NCBI GenBank assembly: GCA_052380005.1
Contig: JBQTCJ010000014.1
Origin: Salinarimonas sp052380005
Lineage (GTDB): Bacteria; Pseudomonadota; Alphaproteobacteria; Rhizobiales; Beijerinckiaceae
Length of the DNA stretch: 64,000 nucleotides
Reading direction: 5' to 3' (one strand)
The notes under the pieces are model-generated. The model saw nothing but the letters and a program-made list of their open reading frames with translations, did no database searches and was not told the DNA's origin. A program made the translations under genes and the position numbers. Of the stretch, positions 53,101 to 61,600 are shown one piece after another. Each line of letters starts with the position of its first letter. Within the stretch, counting starts at the first letter, position 1.

Positions 53101-55377
53101 GCCGATCACCGGTGCGTCCGGCAGGATCGGCAGGGTCAGGCTGCGGGAGACCGCGCGTCCGCCGGGCTCGGCGACGCGCAGGGTGATCTCGGCAGCGAGC
53201 GGCCGCGCCGCGGCCGGCGCCGGCACGGGAACCGTGACGCGCGCCGCGCCGTCCGCCCCGGTGATCCCGTCCTCCGGCAGCGCGGCATAGGCTCCCTCGA
53301 CCGGCTCGTCGGAGAGGCCGACGACGAAGCCCGCGAGCCCCGGCACCGCGCTCGCGTCGGCGGCGGAGACCGAGACCTCGCCCGAGATCGCGAGATCGGC
53401 GCCCGGCGCGCCGAACAGGTAGCGCGCGGCGACGTCGACGATCGCGGGGGCGCCCGCGGTCACCGCCGGGTCCGCCGGGGTGAGCTCGAGCGCGATGCGC
53501 TCGGGCACGTAGTCCTCGACGAGGAACGCCGCCTCCCCGATCGCAGGCGCCTGCGGGTCGACGTGCGCGCTCACCCGCCAGGTGCCGGGCATGGCGTCGT
53601 CGAGGAGCGCGAGCGTGTGGACGCGCCCGCCGTCGCCGGCGTCGCGGCCGAGGATGCGCGTATGCTCCAGGCCGTCGGGCCGGCGTATCACGAGCGTGAG
53701 CGGCACGGCGGGGACGGCCCGCGCCTCGCCGTCGCGCAGGAGCGCGGTGAGGTGCACCTCCTCGCCGGAGCGGTAGACGCCGCGCTCGGGGAAGACCATA
53801 GCCTCGATCGGCCCCGCCGGCGGGCGCCCGGCGACGCCGCGGTCGGTCAGGTCGAACGGCGCCTGGCCGAGGTCGAGGAAGCCGTAGTCGCCGCCGCTCT
53901 CGGCGGTGACCATGCCGGCCCCGAGCCCCTCCGAGCCGCGGGCGAGGCCCGGGTCGAAGCGCGCGTGCCCCGTCGCGTCCGTCGTCAGCTCGCCGAGAAC
54001 GTCGTTGTTGCGCGCCACCAGCCGCACGCGCGCCCCGGACACCGGCTCGGCGCTCGCGAGCGAGCGGACGAGCACGTGCACGCCGTCGCTCGCCGAGAAG
54101 GCGGTGAGGCCGACGTCGGAGACGACGAACCACTGCGTGGCGCGATCGTCCCAGTCGTCGTCCGGCGCGATCGTGGCGTCGGCGCGCGCGGTCATGACGT
54201 AGACGCCGGGCTCGAGCGCGCCCACCGCCTCCGACACGGGGAAGGCGGTGACGACGTCGACGTTGCGCTCCATGGCGACGTCGAGCGTGCCCGACCAGAT
54301 CGGGGCGCCGCGCTCCTCGGCGATGCGCGTCTCGGTCCAGCCGGAGATCTGGTCGAGGAAGTCGCCGCCGCGCAGGGTCGGCAGGAGGTTGCGGTCGCCG
54401 ATGCGGTAGATCGCGACGGCCACCGCGTCGGTGTTCGTCGAGACGACGGGGATGCCCTCCTGGCCGAGCCGCGGGAGGACGTAGTTGCGGCCCGTGAAGC
54501 GGGCCTGGGGCGCCCGGTCGCGGATGTAGACCTCGTAGTCGGCGGCGCGCTCCAGCACCTCGTCGACGGTCGAGGGTATCCCCTGCCGGAGCACGATCGC
54601 GTAGCGCTCGCCGTGGACGAGACCGTCGACGCACACCTCGTTGCCCTCGCTCGTCACCGCGACGCCGCTCGTGCCGGCGACGGCGACGTAGGGCGCGAGG
54701 TCGACGCGCGGCGGCAGCGTCTCGGAGAAGACGAAGCAGGCCCGCGGGGCCGGCGTGTCCGATTCGACCCGGTAGTCGAGGATGCGGAAGCCGTGGCGGG
54801 TGCGCAGGAAGTCGTGCACGTTCTGCACGGCGGGGACGGCTCGGGTCGCGAGGCTCGCCTTGTAGGCGGTGAGCGCATCGCGCCACATCTCGCGCGCGGC
54901 GAAGGCCTCGCCCAGCGCGGCGAGCGCGTCCGCCGCCTCGGCGTCGTCCTCGGCGTGGCCCCAGGCGATGTAGGCGGCCACCGTCGCCCGCTCCTGCATC
55001 CGCCAGCGCTCGTTCCAGTCCTGGTAGGGCACGGCCAACGCGGCGCGGGCGTAGGCGGACCAGAGCGTGTAGCTTTCCGGGTTGACCCGGATCGCCTGGG
55101 CGAAGCTCCACAGCGCGTCGCGCGGCGCGCCGGCGGCGAGGAAGCCGCGGCCCTCCACGAGGAGCTCCCGGCTCGAGCGTTCCGGCCGCGGCGTCTCCTG
55201 CGTGATCTGCGCCTCGACCTGCCGGGTCATCGCGGCGAGCGCGGCGTTCTCGTAGGCGCGCGTCTGCCCCGCGGCGGGGGAGAGCGCGAGCCATGCGCAG
55301 GCGAGCCAGGCGAGCACGATCGCGCCGAGGGCGCGAGCGGCGAGCGTGCGAGCGAGCGCAGGGGCGAAGGAGGTCAT
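50125..55377 (-). CDS. Bacterial alpha-2-macroglobulin with intact thioester
   Basis: 1750 residues. An N-terminal signal peptide (to about 38, ending SPAAGQT) lacks a good lipobox, so it is probably periplasmic and soluble, unlike E. coli YfhM. Macroglobulin beta-domains fill the first 1100 residues. The thioester motif YPYGCTEQ places the reactive Cys at residue 1299, followed by the alpha-helical toroid domain. It traps proteases that breach the outer membrane. The start at 55377 is preferred because CGAGG precedes it and MTSFAPALARTLAARALGAI makes a clean signal. It is upstream of and co-transcribed with pbpC. Confidence 0.9.
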   Translation of the reverse strand: MTSFAPALARTLAARALGAIVLAWLACAWLALSPAAGQTRAYENAALAAMTRQVEAQITQETPRPERSSRELLVEGRGFLAAGAPRDALWSFAQAIRVNPESYTLWSAYARAALAVPYQDWNERWRMQERATVAAYIAWGHAEDDAEAADALAALGEAFAAREMWRDALTAYKASLATRAVPAVQNVHDFLRTRHGFRILDYRVESDTPAPRACFVFSETLPPRVDLAPYVAVAGTSGVAVTSEGNEVCVDGLVHGERYAIVLRQGIPSTVDEVLERAADYEVYIRDRAPQARFTGRNYVLPRLGQEGIPVVSTNTDAVAVAIYRIGDRNLLPTLRGGDFLDQISGWTETRIAEERGAPIWSGTLDVAMERNVDVVTAFPVSEAVGALEPGVYVMTARADATIAPDDDWDDRATQWFVVSDVGLTAFSASDGVHVLVRSLASAEPVSGARVRLVARNNDVLGELTTDATGHARFDPGLARGSEGLGAGMVTAESGGDYGFLDLGQAPFDLTDRGVAGRPPAGPIEAMVFPERGVYRSGEEVHLTALLRDGEARAVPAVPLTLVIRRPDGLEHTRILGRDAGDGGRVHTLALLDDAMPGTWRVSAHVDPQAPAIGEAAFLVEDYVPERIALELTPADPAVTAGAPAIVDVAARYLFGAPGADLAISGEVSVSAADASAVPGLAGFVVGLSDEPVEGAYAALPEDGITGADGAARVTVPVPAPAAARPLAAEITLRVAEPGGRAVSRSLTLPILPDAPVIGVKPLESDLAEGDLAAFDVVAARPDGSRLAGEATWNLLKVERRYQWYRSGGEWGFEPVTTTERIASGTLALAPDVPARIEAPVSWGTHRLEVVAADPAVLPTSVTFDVGWSGDATARAPDLLPLTLDKAAYAAGDTLVATIDAAFEGEATLAVVSDRVHTLETIPVTGEGTRAELVVSPDWGAGAYLVAIAHRPLDEAARRQPGRAMGLAWFSVDREARDLAMTLAPPAEIRPRGTLTVPVRLDGIAPGESAHVVLAAVDVGILALTDHRAPDATEFFLGQKRLGAEVRDLYGFLIDGMQGTRGAIRSGGDSAPAGLAAPPPDQPPLALFSGIVEVGPDGTATVDFAIPAFNGTVRVMGVAWSAGKVGDAAADVLVRDPVVVAATAPRFLNAGDESRLHVRLDNVSGPAGTYTLEALPLGSVDIPVGRRLAEVTLAEGARGEATFPLTAGDPGASGVSLTLTGPGGLSLAQDVAFPVAPGTDGVVRREIARLAPGESLRVTNDLLADIQPGTGLVSVAVTPIARLDPPGMIQALARYPYGCTEQLVSQALPLLYAASLVGPEALALPRDREETIRDVVARVLGRQTPSGSFGLWSARGTDDLWLTAYATDFLTRAREEGFEAPQAALDRALERLRNHVANTTEVEGDEGTALAYAAYVLARNGRPVMGDLRYLADARLDDFATPLARAQIGAGLALLGDSGRAEVAFASAARALDGGGRERGWRSDYGSRLRDAAGILSLSGEAGVAADALGPIADAIEEESAENPLLSTQEMAWMAVAARTVADEARDIRLEVSRGLHEGPLSVGWDSAALGGGGMVIRNTGASAVDVALTVTGNPLSSEPPLEQGYTITGTYYDLEGNTVDPAEVVQNTRLVAVLEVTEADGLAGRLLVVDRLPAGFEIDNPALVDGSDVSALPWLAEERVPDRVEFRDDRFVAAFDSLGSGIGTVRLAYMVRAVTPGTYLHPPASAEDMYRPERFGRTGAGTVTVLPAR

Positions 55378-55599
55378 GGCGGTGCCTCGTGCGAACATGA
55401 GCACGCGAGCTTACCAGCAGCGGCGCGCACCCGGGAGCGCATCCGCATTCGCCCGGATCATCGGGCCACCTGCGCGCCCGCGGCTTGCCGCCGGGCCGGT
55501 CGCGCCATACACCATCGTGGGAAGCACGGCAGAGGGCGGCGGGCACATCGTGAGGATCGGCGCAGCGGGACGGAACGCGACATCTCGAGAGCGGCTGCG

Positions 55600-57657
55600 A
55601 TGCGGCGCCCCTTGATCCTGCTCGCGCTCGCCGCGCTCGTCCCGCTCGCGCTCCTCGCCGCGGGGCTCGGCTTCGCCACCCTGCGCCAGCAGCAGGAGGC
55701 CATGCGCGAAAGCGCGCTCGCCGAAGCGGGCGCGATCATGGCGGACGTCGACCGCGAGCTCGACAGCTACCTCGAGGTTCTCGGCATCCTGGCGCAGTCG
55801 CCCTTGTTCGACGAGGAGACGCCCGACCTCGTGCGCCTGCGCATCCTCGCCGAGCGGATCGAGCGCGCGTGGCCGATCATCGATCGGATCATCGTGAGCG
55901 ACCGCGACGAGCGGCAGATCTTCAACTCCTTCGTCCCCGAGGGCACCCCGCTGCCGGCCGTGGTCGATCGCGAAGGCCATCGCCGTGCGCTGGAGTCGGG
56001 CCGCTCGGAGATCGGGGACCTCACCGGCCCCGGCCCCTTCAGCGAGGACGGGCTGCCGCGGGCGACGCTGAGGGTGCCGGTCGTGCGCGAGGGGCTCGTA
56101 CGTTACGTGCTGGTGGCCGTCGTCTCCCTCGACCGGCTGCGCGCGATCCTCGCCTCGAGCGAGACACCGGCGGGCTGGCGGCCCTTCCTGATCGACGGAT
56201 CGGGCCGCATCGCCGCGGCGACGGCGGCGCCCGAGGTGATCGGCGAGCCCGCGGGCGCGAACGCGGTCTCTGCGCGGGCGAGCGGCGACGAGGGCATCTA
56301 CGCCGGAGAGACGCCCTCCGGCGATCCGGTCGTCACCGCCTTCGTGCGGAACCCGGCGACCGGCTGGTCGAGCCACGTCTCCATCCCCCTCGCCCTCTAT
56401 CGCGAGCCGCTGGTGCGCTCGGCAGGCCTCGTCGCCGTCGGAGGCCTCGCCGCGATCGTGCTGACGGCGACCTTCGCATGGCTGTTCCGGCGCGAGCTGA
56501 AGGTGAGCCGCGACGAGGCGCTCGCCCGCGAGCGGACCGCGCGGCTGGAGGCGCTCGGGCGCGTCGCCGGCGGCGTGGCGCACGACGTCAACAACGTGCT
56601 GCACGTGATTCTCGCCGGCATCGCGCTCGTGCGCCGCCACCATCCCGATCCCGCCGTCGAGCGCTTCCTGGGGCCGATGAAGGACGCCGCCGAGAAAGGC
56701 ACGCAGACGACGCAGGGTCTGCTCGCGTTCTCGCGCGGCGGGGGCGGCCGCAAGGTCGCGACCGATCTCGCGGCTCATCTGCGCGCGCTGGAGCCCCTTC
56801 TGCGCCAGGCCCTCCGCGGCGACATCTCGCTCGTGGTGGCGACGCCGCCCGGCGCCGTGGTCGTCGAGGTCGACCCGACGCAACTCGATCTCGCGCTCCT
56901 CAACCTGCTCTCCAACGCCCGCGACGCGATGCCCGGCAGCGGGGCGGTTCGTGTCGTGCTGGCGACGGAAGAGGACGGGACGCAGGCGCGGATCGCGGTG
57001 AGCGACACGGGTCCGGGCCTTCCCGAGGAGGTGCTCGCGCGCGCCTTCGAGCCCTTCTTCACCACGAAGCCGGTCGGATCCGGCACGGGGCTCGGCCTCG
57101 CCCAGGTCTACGGCTTCGCCCGCAGCGTCGGCGGCACCGCGCGGATTGCGAGCGGCCCCGGCGAGGGCGCGACGATCGAGATCCGCCTGCCGATCGCCGG
57201 CCCCGCCGCGCAGGCAGCCGTCGCCCGGGCGGCGGAAGCGACGGCCTCGGCCGCCGCCGCGACGGAAACGGTGCCGGCGCCCGACGACGAGACCGGCCGC
57301 GTCCTCGTCGTCGACGACAACGACGCAGTGCGCGCCAGCACGGCGGCCTACCTCGCCGACCTCGGCTTCGACGTCGTCCAGGCGGCAAATGCGGCGGAGG
57401 CGCTCGCGGTGTTCGCGTCGGGACCGGACGCGCCGCGGATCGTCGTCTCCGACCTCGTGATGCCCGGCCCTATGAACGGCCTCGCGCTCGCCGAGGCAAT
57501 CCGGGAGCAGCGGCGGGGGACGACGATCGTTCTCGTCACGGGCTACAGCGACGCCGCCTCGGAGGCCGCGCAGCGCGGCTTCCCGATCCTGCCCAAGCCG
57601 GTGGACTTCGACCGCCTCGCCGAGCTGATCCGCACGCGGCGGCGCAGCGCGGCCTGA
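55600..57657 (+). CDS. Hybrid sensor histidine kinase with receiver domain
   Basis: 685 residues. Two membrane helices (about 4-24 and 275-296) enclose a periplasmic sensor of the double-Cache type. The cytoplasmic part has the phosphoacceptor in GRVAGGVAHDVNNVLHVI, ATPase boxes NLLSNARDAM, SDTGPGLP and GTGLGLAQVYGF, an Ala-rich linker, and a C-terminal receiver whose Asp is in VVSDLVMPG. The kinase core with an attached receiver suggests a phosphorelay. The ligand and output regulator are unknown. It is divergent from the alpha-2-macroglobulin gene across 222 bp. Confidence 0.87.
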   Translation: MRRPLILLALAALVPLALLAAGLGFATLRQQQEAMRESALAEAGAIMADVDRELDSYLEVLGILAQSPLFDEETPDLVRLRILAERIERAWPIIDRIIVSDRDERQIFNSFVPEGTPLPAVVDREGHRRALESGRSEIGDLTGPGPFSEDGLPRATLRVPVVREGLVRYVLVAVVSLDRLRAILASSETPAGWRPFLIDGSGRIAAATAAPEVIGEPAGANAVSARASGDEGIYAGETPSGDPVVTAFVRNPATGWSSHVSIPLALYREPLVRSAGLVAVGGLAAIVLTATFAWLFRRELKVSRDEALARERTARLEALGRVAGGVAHDVNNVLHVILAGIALVRRHHPDPAVERFLGPMKDAAEKGTQTTQGLLAFSRGGGGRKVATDLAAHLRALEPLLRQALRGDISLVVATPPGAVVVEVDPTQLDLALLNLLSNARDAMPGSGAVRVVLATEEDGTQARIAVSDTGPGLPEEVLARAFEPFFTTKPVGSGTGLGLAQVYGFARSVGGTARIASGPGEGATIEIRLPIAGPAAQAAVARAAEATASAAAATETVPAPDDETGRVLVVDDNDAVRASTAAYLADLGFDVVQAANAAEALAVFASGPDAPRIVVSDLVMPGPMNGLALAEAIREQRRGTTIVLVTGYSDAASEAAQRGFPILPKPVDFDRLAELIRTRRRSAA

Positions 57658-57732
57658 CGCGCGCCCTCCCCGCTTCCCGCGGCCTCTGGACTTGTCGCCG
57701 CGCAGTCGCCATAAGGACGCGCACGAGGGACG

Positions 57733-58152
57733 ATGCGCATGACCTTCAAGCAGTTCATCACCGAGCTCTTCACCTGGTGGAACGGGCAGACGCTCGGCAC
57801 CCGGCTGACGATCCGCCGCTACGGCGAGCTCGTCGGGCGCGACGAGCTCGGCAACACGTATTATCGCGACAAGCGCGGGAAGATCGACGGCTACGGCTAC
57901 GAGCGCCGCTACGTGATCTACAACGGTCTCGCCGACGCCTCGCGCACGCCGATGGAGTGGCGGATGTGGCTGTGCCACACCCATCCGACGCCGCCTTCGC
58001 AGGAGGACTACACGCCCCGCGCCTGGCAGAAGCCGCACGAGGAGAACCTCACAGGCACGCCCGGCGCCTACCGCCCGCGCGGCTCGACCCTCTCGGAGGG
58101 CCGTCGCCCCGCGGCGACCGGCGACTACGTGGCCTGGACGCCGGGTGACTGA
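57733..58152 (+). CDS. NDUFA12-family complex I accessory subunit
   Basis: 139 residues, homologue of mitochondrial NDUFA12 (B17.2) and the alphaproteobacterial complex I accessory subunit. The hallmark block is GNTYYRDKRG followed by RRYVIYNG and the WRMWLCHTHPTPP motif. It stabilises NADH:ubiquinone oxidoreductase on the cytoplasmic side. It is next to a DUF2155 gene, an order common in alphaproteobacteria and useful for placing the organism. Confidence 0.93.
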   Translation: MRMTFKQFITELFTWWNGQTLGTRLTIRRYGELVGRDELGNTYYRDKRGKIDGYGYERRYVIYNGLADASRTPMEWRMWLCHTHPTPPSQEDYTPRAWQKPHEENLTGTPGAYRPRGSTLSEGRRPAATGDYVAWTPGD

Positions 58153-58270
58153 GGCGGCCCGCGACCGCGCAGACGCCTTGCCCGCCTCGTTTCCGTCGCG
58201 ATCGGCGCCGATTGAGACCGCGGGGCGGCGCCTCCGCTCCCCGTTTCCGGACGCCGGGCCCGAGATCCCC

Positions 58271-58762
58271 ATGCGCAGACCGTACCGCCTCCCGACGCTC
58301 GCCCTCGCCGCCTGCGCGCTCCCCGCGATCGCCGTCGCGCTCGCGGCATCTCCCGCGTCGGCGCAGAAGATCGAGAACCCGGTCGCGGTGTTCTCCGGCC
58401 TCGACAAGATCACCGGGCGAATCATCAGGTTCGAGGCCGGGATCGACGAGACCGTTCAGTTCGGCGCGCTGCAGCTCACCGCCCGGGTCTGCTACACGCG
58501 CCCGCCGACCGAGAGCCCGAACACGACGAGCTTCATCGAGGTGGACGAGCTCTCCCTCGACGGCGCGCTCGCGCGCATCTTCACCGGCTGGATCTACGCC
58601 AACTCCCCGGGCCTCAGCGCCATCGAGCATCCGGTCTACGACATCTGGCTCGTCGACTGCCTCCCCGCCCCCGCCGCCGAGATCGCGGAGGAGGACCGCG
58701 GGCCCGACCGCGCCGGGACGATCGCCGACCATCCCCTGCCGCCACCGCGCCCGGCGCTCTGA
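58271..58762 (+). CDS. DUF2155-domain exported protein
   Basis: 163 residues. A signal peptide (to about 33, cleavage near ASAQ) precedes the DUF2155 domain, recognised by FSGLDKITGRIIRFEAGIDE and LTARVCYTRPPTE. The start at 58271 is chosen because it opens the signal peptide; a frame beginning at 58145 overlaps the NDUFA12 gene. The function is unknown. The two genes keep a conserved order, so a link to respiration or the envelope is possible. Confidence 0.88.
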   Translation: MRRPYRLPTLALAACALPAIAVALAASPASAQKIENPVAVFSGLDKITGRIIRFEAGIDETVQFGALQLTARVCYTRPPTESPNTTSFIEVDELSLDGALARIFTGWIYANSPGLSAIEHPVYDIWLVDCLPAPAAEIAEEDRGPDRAGTIADHPLPPPRPAL

Positions 58763-58851
58763 GCAGGCGGAGCAGGGTTTGCGGGGGCATCGCGAGACCC
58801 TATCTACCAGGCTCGCCCGGGACGGGCACGGGACACGAAGGCGGGCGGATC

Positions 58852-59367
58852 GTGAGCGAGGCCGGACGGCGCGAAGGCGCACCACAGCGCGACGCGCGAG
58901 TGCCCGATCCCGCGCCGCGCGCGCTGGATCGCGAGATCCATGATCCGCAAGCGCATACGCCGGTCGAGGAGGCCATGGAGAGCCTGACGCTGCCGGCCTG
59001 GGCGCGCTGGACGCTGTTCGTGCTCGGCTTCGTCTTCCTCGGGATCGGCGCGCTCGGCGTCGTACTGCCGCTCCTGCCCGGCGTCGTCTTCCTGCTCGCC
59101 GCCGCGGCCTGCTTCGCGCGGTCCTCGCCGCGCTTCGAGCGCTGGCTGCTCACGCATCCGCGGCTCGGCCCACCGGTGGTCACGTGGCGGCGCACCGGTG
59201 CCGTTCCGCGCCACGCCAAGGCGGCGGCCGTGCTCGGCATGGGCGCCTCGCTCGTGGTGATGGCGATCGCCGGAGCGCCGACGATCGCCATCGTCCCCGT
59301 GGCCGCCGTGATGCTCGCCTGCGCCGCCTACATCCTCAGCCGCCCGGACGCTCCCTCGACGAGCTGA
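58852..59367 (+). CDS. DUF454 (YbaN-like) membrane protein
   Basis: 171 residues from the GTG at 58852; an ATG at 58975 is the alternative and would drop the polar first 41 residues. The membrane part contains FLGIGALGVVLPLLPGVVFLLAAAACFARSS, the DUF454 hallmark, and two further helices near the C-terminus. The function is unknown. It ends 312 bp before the convergent glmS. Confidence 0.8.
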   Translation: MSEAGRREGAPQRDARVPDPAPRALDREIHDPQAHTPVEEAMESLTLPAWARWTLFVLGFVFLGIGALGVVLPLLPGVVFLLAAAACFARSSPRFERWLLTHPRLGPPVVTWRRTGAVPRHAKAAAVLGMGASLVVMAIAGAPTIAIVPVAAVMLACAAYILSRPDAPSTS

Positions 59368-59419
59368 CGGCCTCCCCGCACTTCCAAATGCATACGCATA
59401 GCCCATGCGCGGACGGTCT

Positions 59420-59611
59420 CCTTCCGTGCAGGGGAAGGTGGCGCCGGCGAAGCCGGTGACGGATGGGGCGCGGCGCGAAGCGACGCGTTCCGCGAAGCGG
59501 AAGCCTCCGTGTCCGGCTTCTGCCGCCGGTTTCGGCTTCGCCGAACGCGCGTGCCGCGCGCCCCATCCGTCTCGGCGCTGTGCGCCGATCCACCTTCCCG
59601 TACAGGCAAGG
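59420..59611. repeat. Long imperfect palindrome between convergent genes
   Basis: The left arm (59420-59471, with ggggaaggtgg and gacggatggggcgcg) and right arm (59557-59611) are inverted copies, and the middle is rich in short gcgaagc and cgaagcgg palindromes. A segment this symmetric would form a large cruciform or RNA stem. It fills most of the 59368-59679 gap between the DUF454 gene and glmS, where it could end transcription in both directions. Confidence 0.65.
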
Positions 59612-59679
59612 ACGACGCCGTGCTCGTCTTCCGAGCACCTCGAGCACCGACCTGGCGCGCCGAGCGTCCGCCGGCCCGC

Positions 59680-61485
59680 TCACTCCACCGTGACGGACTT
59701 CGCCAGGTTGCGGGGCTGGTCGACGTCCTTACCCATGAAGACCGCCGTGTGGTAGGCGATCAGCTGGACCGGCACGCTGTAGACCAGCGGGGCGACCAGC
59801 GGGTCGGCCTTCGGCAGGACGAGGGTCGCGAGCGTGTCGAGCTGGGCGTGGGCGACACCGTCCTCGTCGGTGATCAGCACGATACGCCCCCCACGGGCGG
59901 CGACCTCCTGCATGTTGGAGATCGTCTTCTCGAAGAGGTGGTCGTAGGGTGCCACGACGACGACGGGCGTCGCCTCGTCGATGAGGGCGATGGGTCCGTG
60001 CTTGAGCTCGCCGGCCGCGTAGCCCTCGGCGTGGATATAGGAGATCTCCTTGAGCTTGAGCGCCCCCTCCATCGCGATCGGGTAGGCGGCGCCGCGGCCG
60101 AAATAGAGCACGTCGCGGGCCTTCGAGAGCTCGCGGGCGAGCGTGTCGATGGCGGGCTCGAGCGCCATCGCCTCGTGCATCAGCGCGGGCGCGCGCAGCG
60201 CCGCCTCCGCGTAGCGATCGGCCTCCTCGATGCTCAGCGTGCCGCGGGCGCGGCCGGCCTGGAGCGCGAGCGCGAACAGGGTGGCGAGCTGGCAGGTGAA
60301 GGCCTTCGTCGAGGCGACGCCGATCTCCGGGCCGGCATGGGTCTGCGCGATCGCGTGCGCCTCGCGCGCCATGGAGGAGGTCGGCACGTTGACGACGGCG
60401 AGTACCGTCTGCCCGTTCTCCTTGGCGTAGCGCAGGCCCGCCAGCGTGTCCGCCGTCTCGCCCGACTGGGAGACGACGATCATCAGCCCCGTCTCGGGAA
60501 GCGGCGCCTCGCGGTAGCGGAATTCGGAGGCGACGTCGATCTCGACGGGCAGGCGCGCCAGGCGCTCGAACCAGTACTTGGCGACGAGGCCGGCGTAGTA
60601 CGCCGTGCCGCAGGCGGTGATCGTCAGGCGCTCCAGGCTCTCCCAGTCGACGGCGGCGGCGCTCTGCGGGTCGAGATGGGCCGACAGGGTGCGCGCGACG
60701 ACCTCGGGCTGCTCGTAGATCTCCTTGATCATGTAGTGGCGGTGGTTGCCCTTCTCCGCCGCGAAGACGCCCGCAGCGATGCGCTGGCGCTGGCGCGAGA
60801 CGGGCGTGCCGCGTTCGTCGAGGAGGCTCGCGCCGGCGCGGGTCATCACCACGACGTCGCCCTCCTCTAGGTAGGTGACGTCGTCGGTGAAGGGGGCGAG
60901 CGCGAGCGCGTCGGAGCCGAGGAACATCTCGCCCTCGCCGTGGCCCACCGCCAGCGGCGAGCCGCGCCGGGCGCCGATCATGAGGTTCTCCTCGCCCTCG
61001 AACAGGAAGGCGAGCGCGAAGGCGCCACGCAGGCGCGGCAGCACCGCGAGAACGGCGGCGCGCGGGTCGCGCCCGGCCTTCATCTCCTGCGTGACGGCCT
61101 GGGCGACGACCTCGGTGTCGGTGTCGGAGGAAAAGCGCACGCCCTCGTCCTCGAGGGCGAAGCGCAGCTCGCGATAGTTCTCGATGATGCCGTTGTGGAC
61201 GATCGCGAGCCGGTCCGTGGCGTGCGGATGCGCGTTCGCCTCGGTCGGGCGCCCGTGCGTCGCCCAGCGCGTATGGCCGATCCCGGCATGACCGGGCAGC
61301 GGCTCGGCCTCGAGCTTGACCTCGAGATTGCGCAGCTTGCCCTCCGCCCGGCGCCGCACGATGTGCCCGCCCTGGAGGGTCGCGACGCCCGCCGAATCGT
61401 AGCCACGGTACTCGAGCCGCTTGAGCGCGTCGACCAGCCGGTCGGCGACGTCGTCACGCCCGAGGATGCCGATGATACCGCACAT
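59680..61485 (-). CDS. glmS: Glutamine-fructose-6-phosphate aminotransferase (isomerising)
   Basis: 601 residues. This enzyme uses glutamine to convert fructose 6-phosphate to glucosamine 6-phosphate, the entry to UDP-GlcNAc. The N-terminal nucleophile Cys2 begins MCGIIGILG, and the glutaminase domain carries HTRWATHG. Two SIS domains follow, and the chain ends with the family's LAKSVTVE. It is downstream of glmU on the same strand, 115 bp apart. No glmS ribozyme is seen in the leader, as expected for a Gram-negative. Confidence 0.97.
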   Translation of the reverse strand: MCGIIGILGRDDVADRLVDALKRLEYRGYDSAGVATLQGGHIVRRRAEGKLRNLEVKLEAEPLPGHAGIGHTRWATHGRPTEANAHPHATDRLAIVHNGIIENYRELRFALEDEGVRFSSDTDTEVVAQAVTQEMKAGRDPRAAVLAVLPRLRGAFALAFLFEGEENLMIGARRGSPLAVGHGEGEMFLGSDALALAPFTDDVTYLEEGDVVVMTRAGASLLDERGTPVSRQRQRIAAGVFAAEKGNHRHYMIKEIYEQPEVVARTLSAHLDPQSAAAVDWESLERLTITACGTAYYAGLVAKYWFERLARLPVEIDVASEFRYREAPLPETGLMIVVSQSGETADTLAGLRYAKENGQTVLAVVNVPTSSMAREAHAIAQTHAGPEIGVASTKAFTCQLATLFALALQAGRARGTLSIEEADRYAEAALRAPALMHEAMALEPAIDTLARELSKARDVLYFGRGAAYPIAMEGALKLKEISYIHAEGYAAGELKHGPIALIDEATPVVVVAPYDHLFEKTISNMQEVAARGGRIVLITDEDGVAHAQLDTLATLVLPKADPLVAPLVYSVPVQLIAYHTAVFMGKDVDQPRNLAKSVTVE

Positions 61486-61600
61486 GGGAACACCTCACGT
61501 CAGGAGCGCACGCCGCCGTCCCGCTGCTTCGGGAGCTACCCGGACGCCGCAGGCTATGCCAATCACGTTTCTTGACCGTTTATGAACGTTGCCGGACCCG

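Noticed and set aside
52345..55599. Very long + strand frame running antisense through the alpha-2-macroglobulin gene into the hybrid kinase
   Set aside because: The upstream portion is Arg/Gly/Ala-rich with no family motif and is the mirror of a well-supported gene. Only the part from the ATG at 55600 is a real protein.
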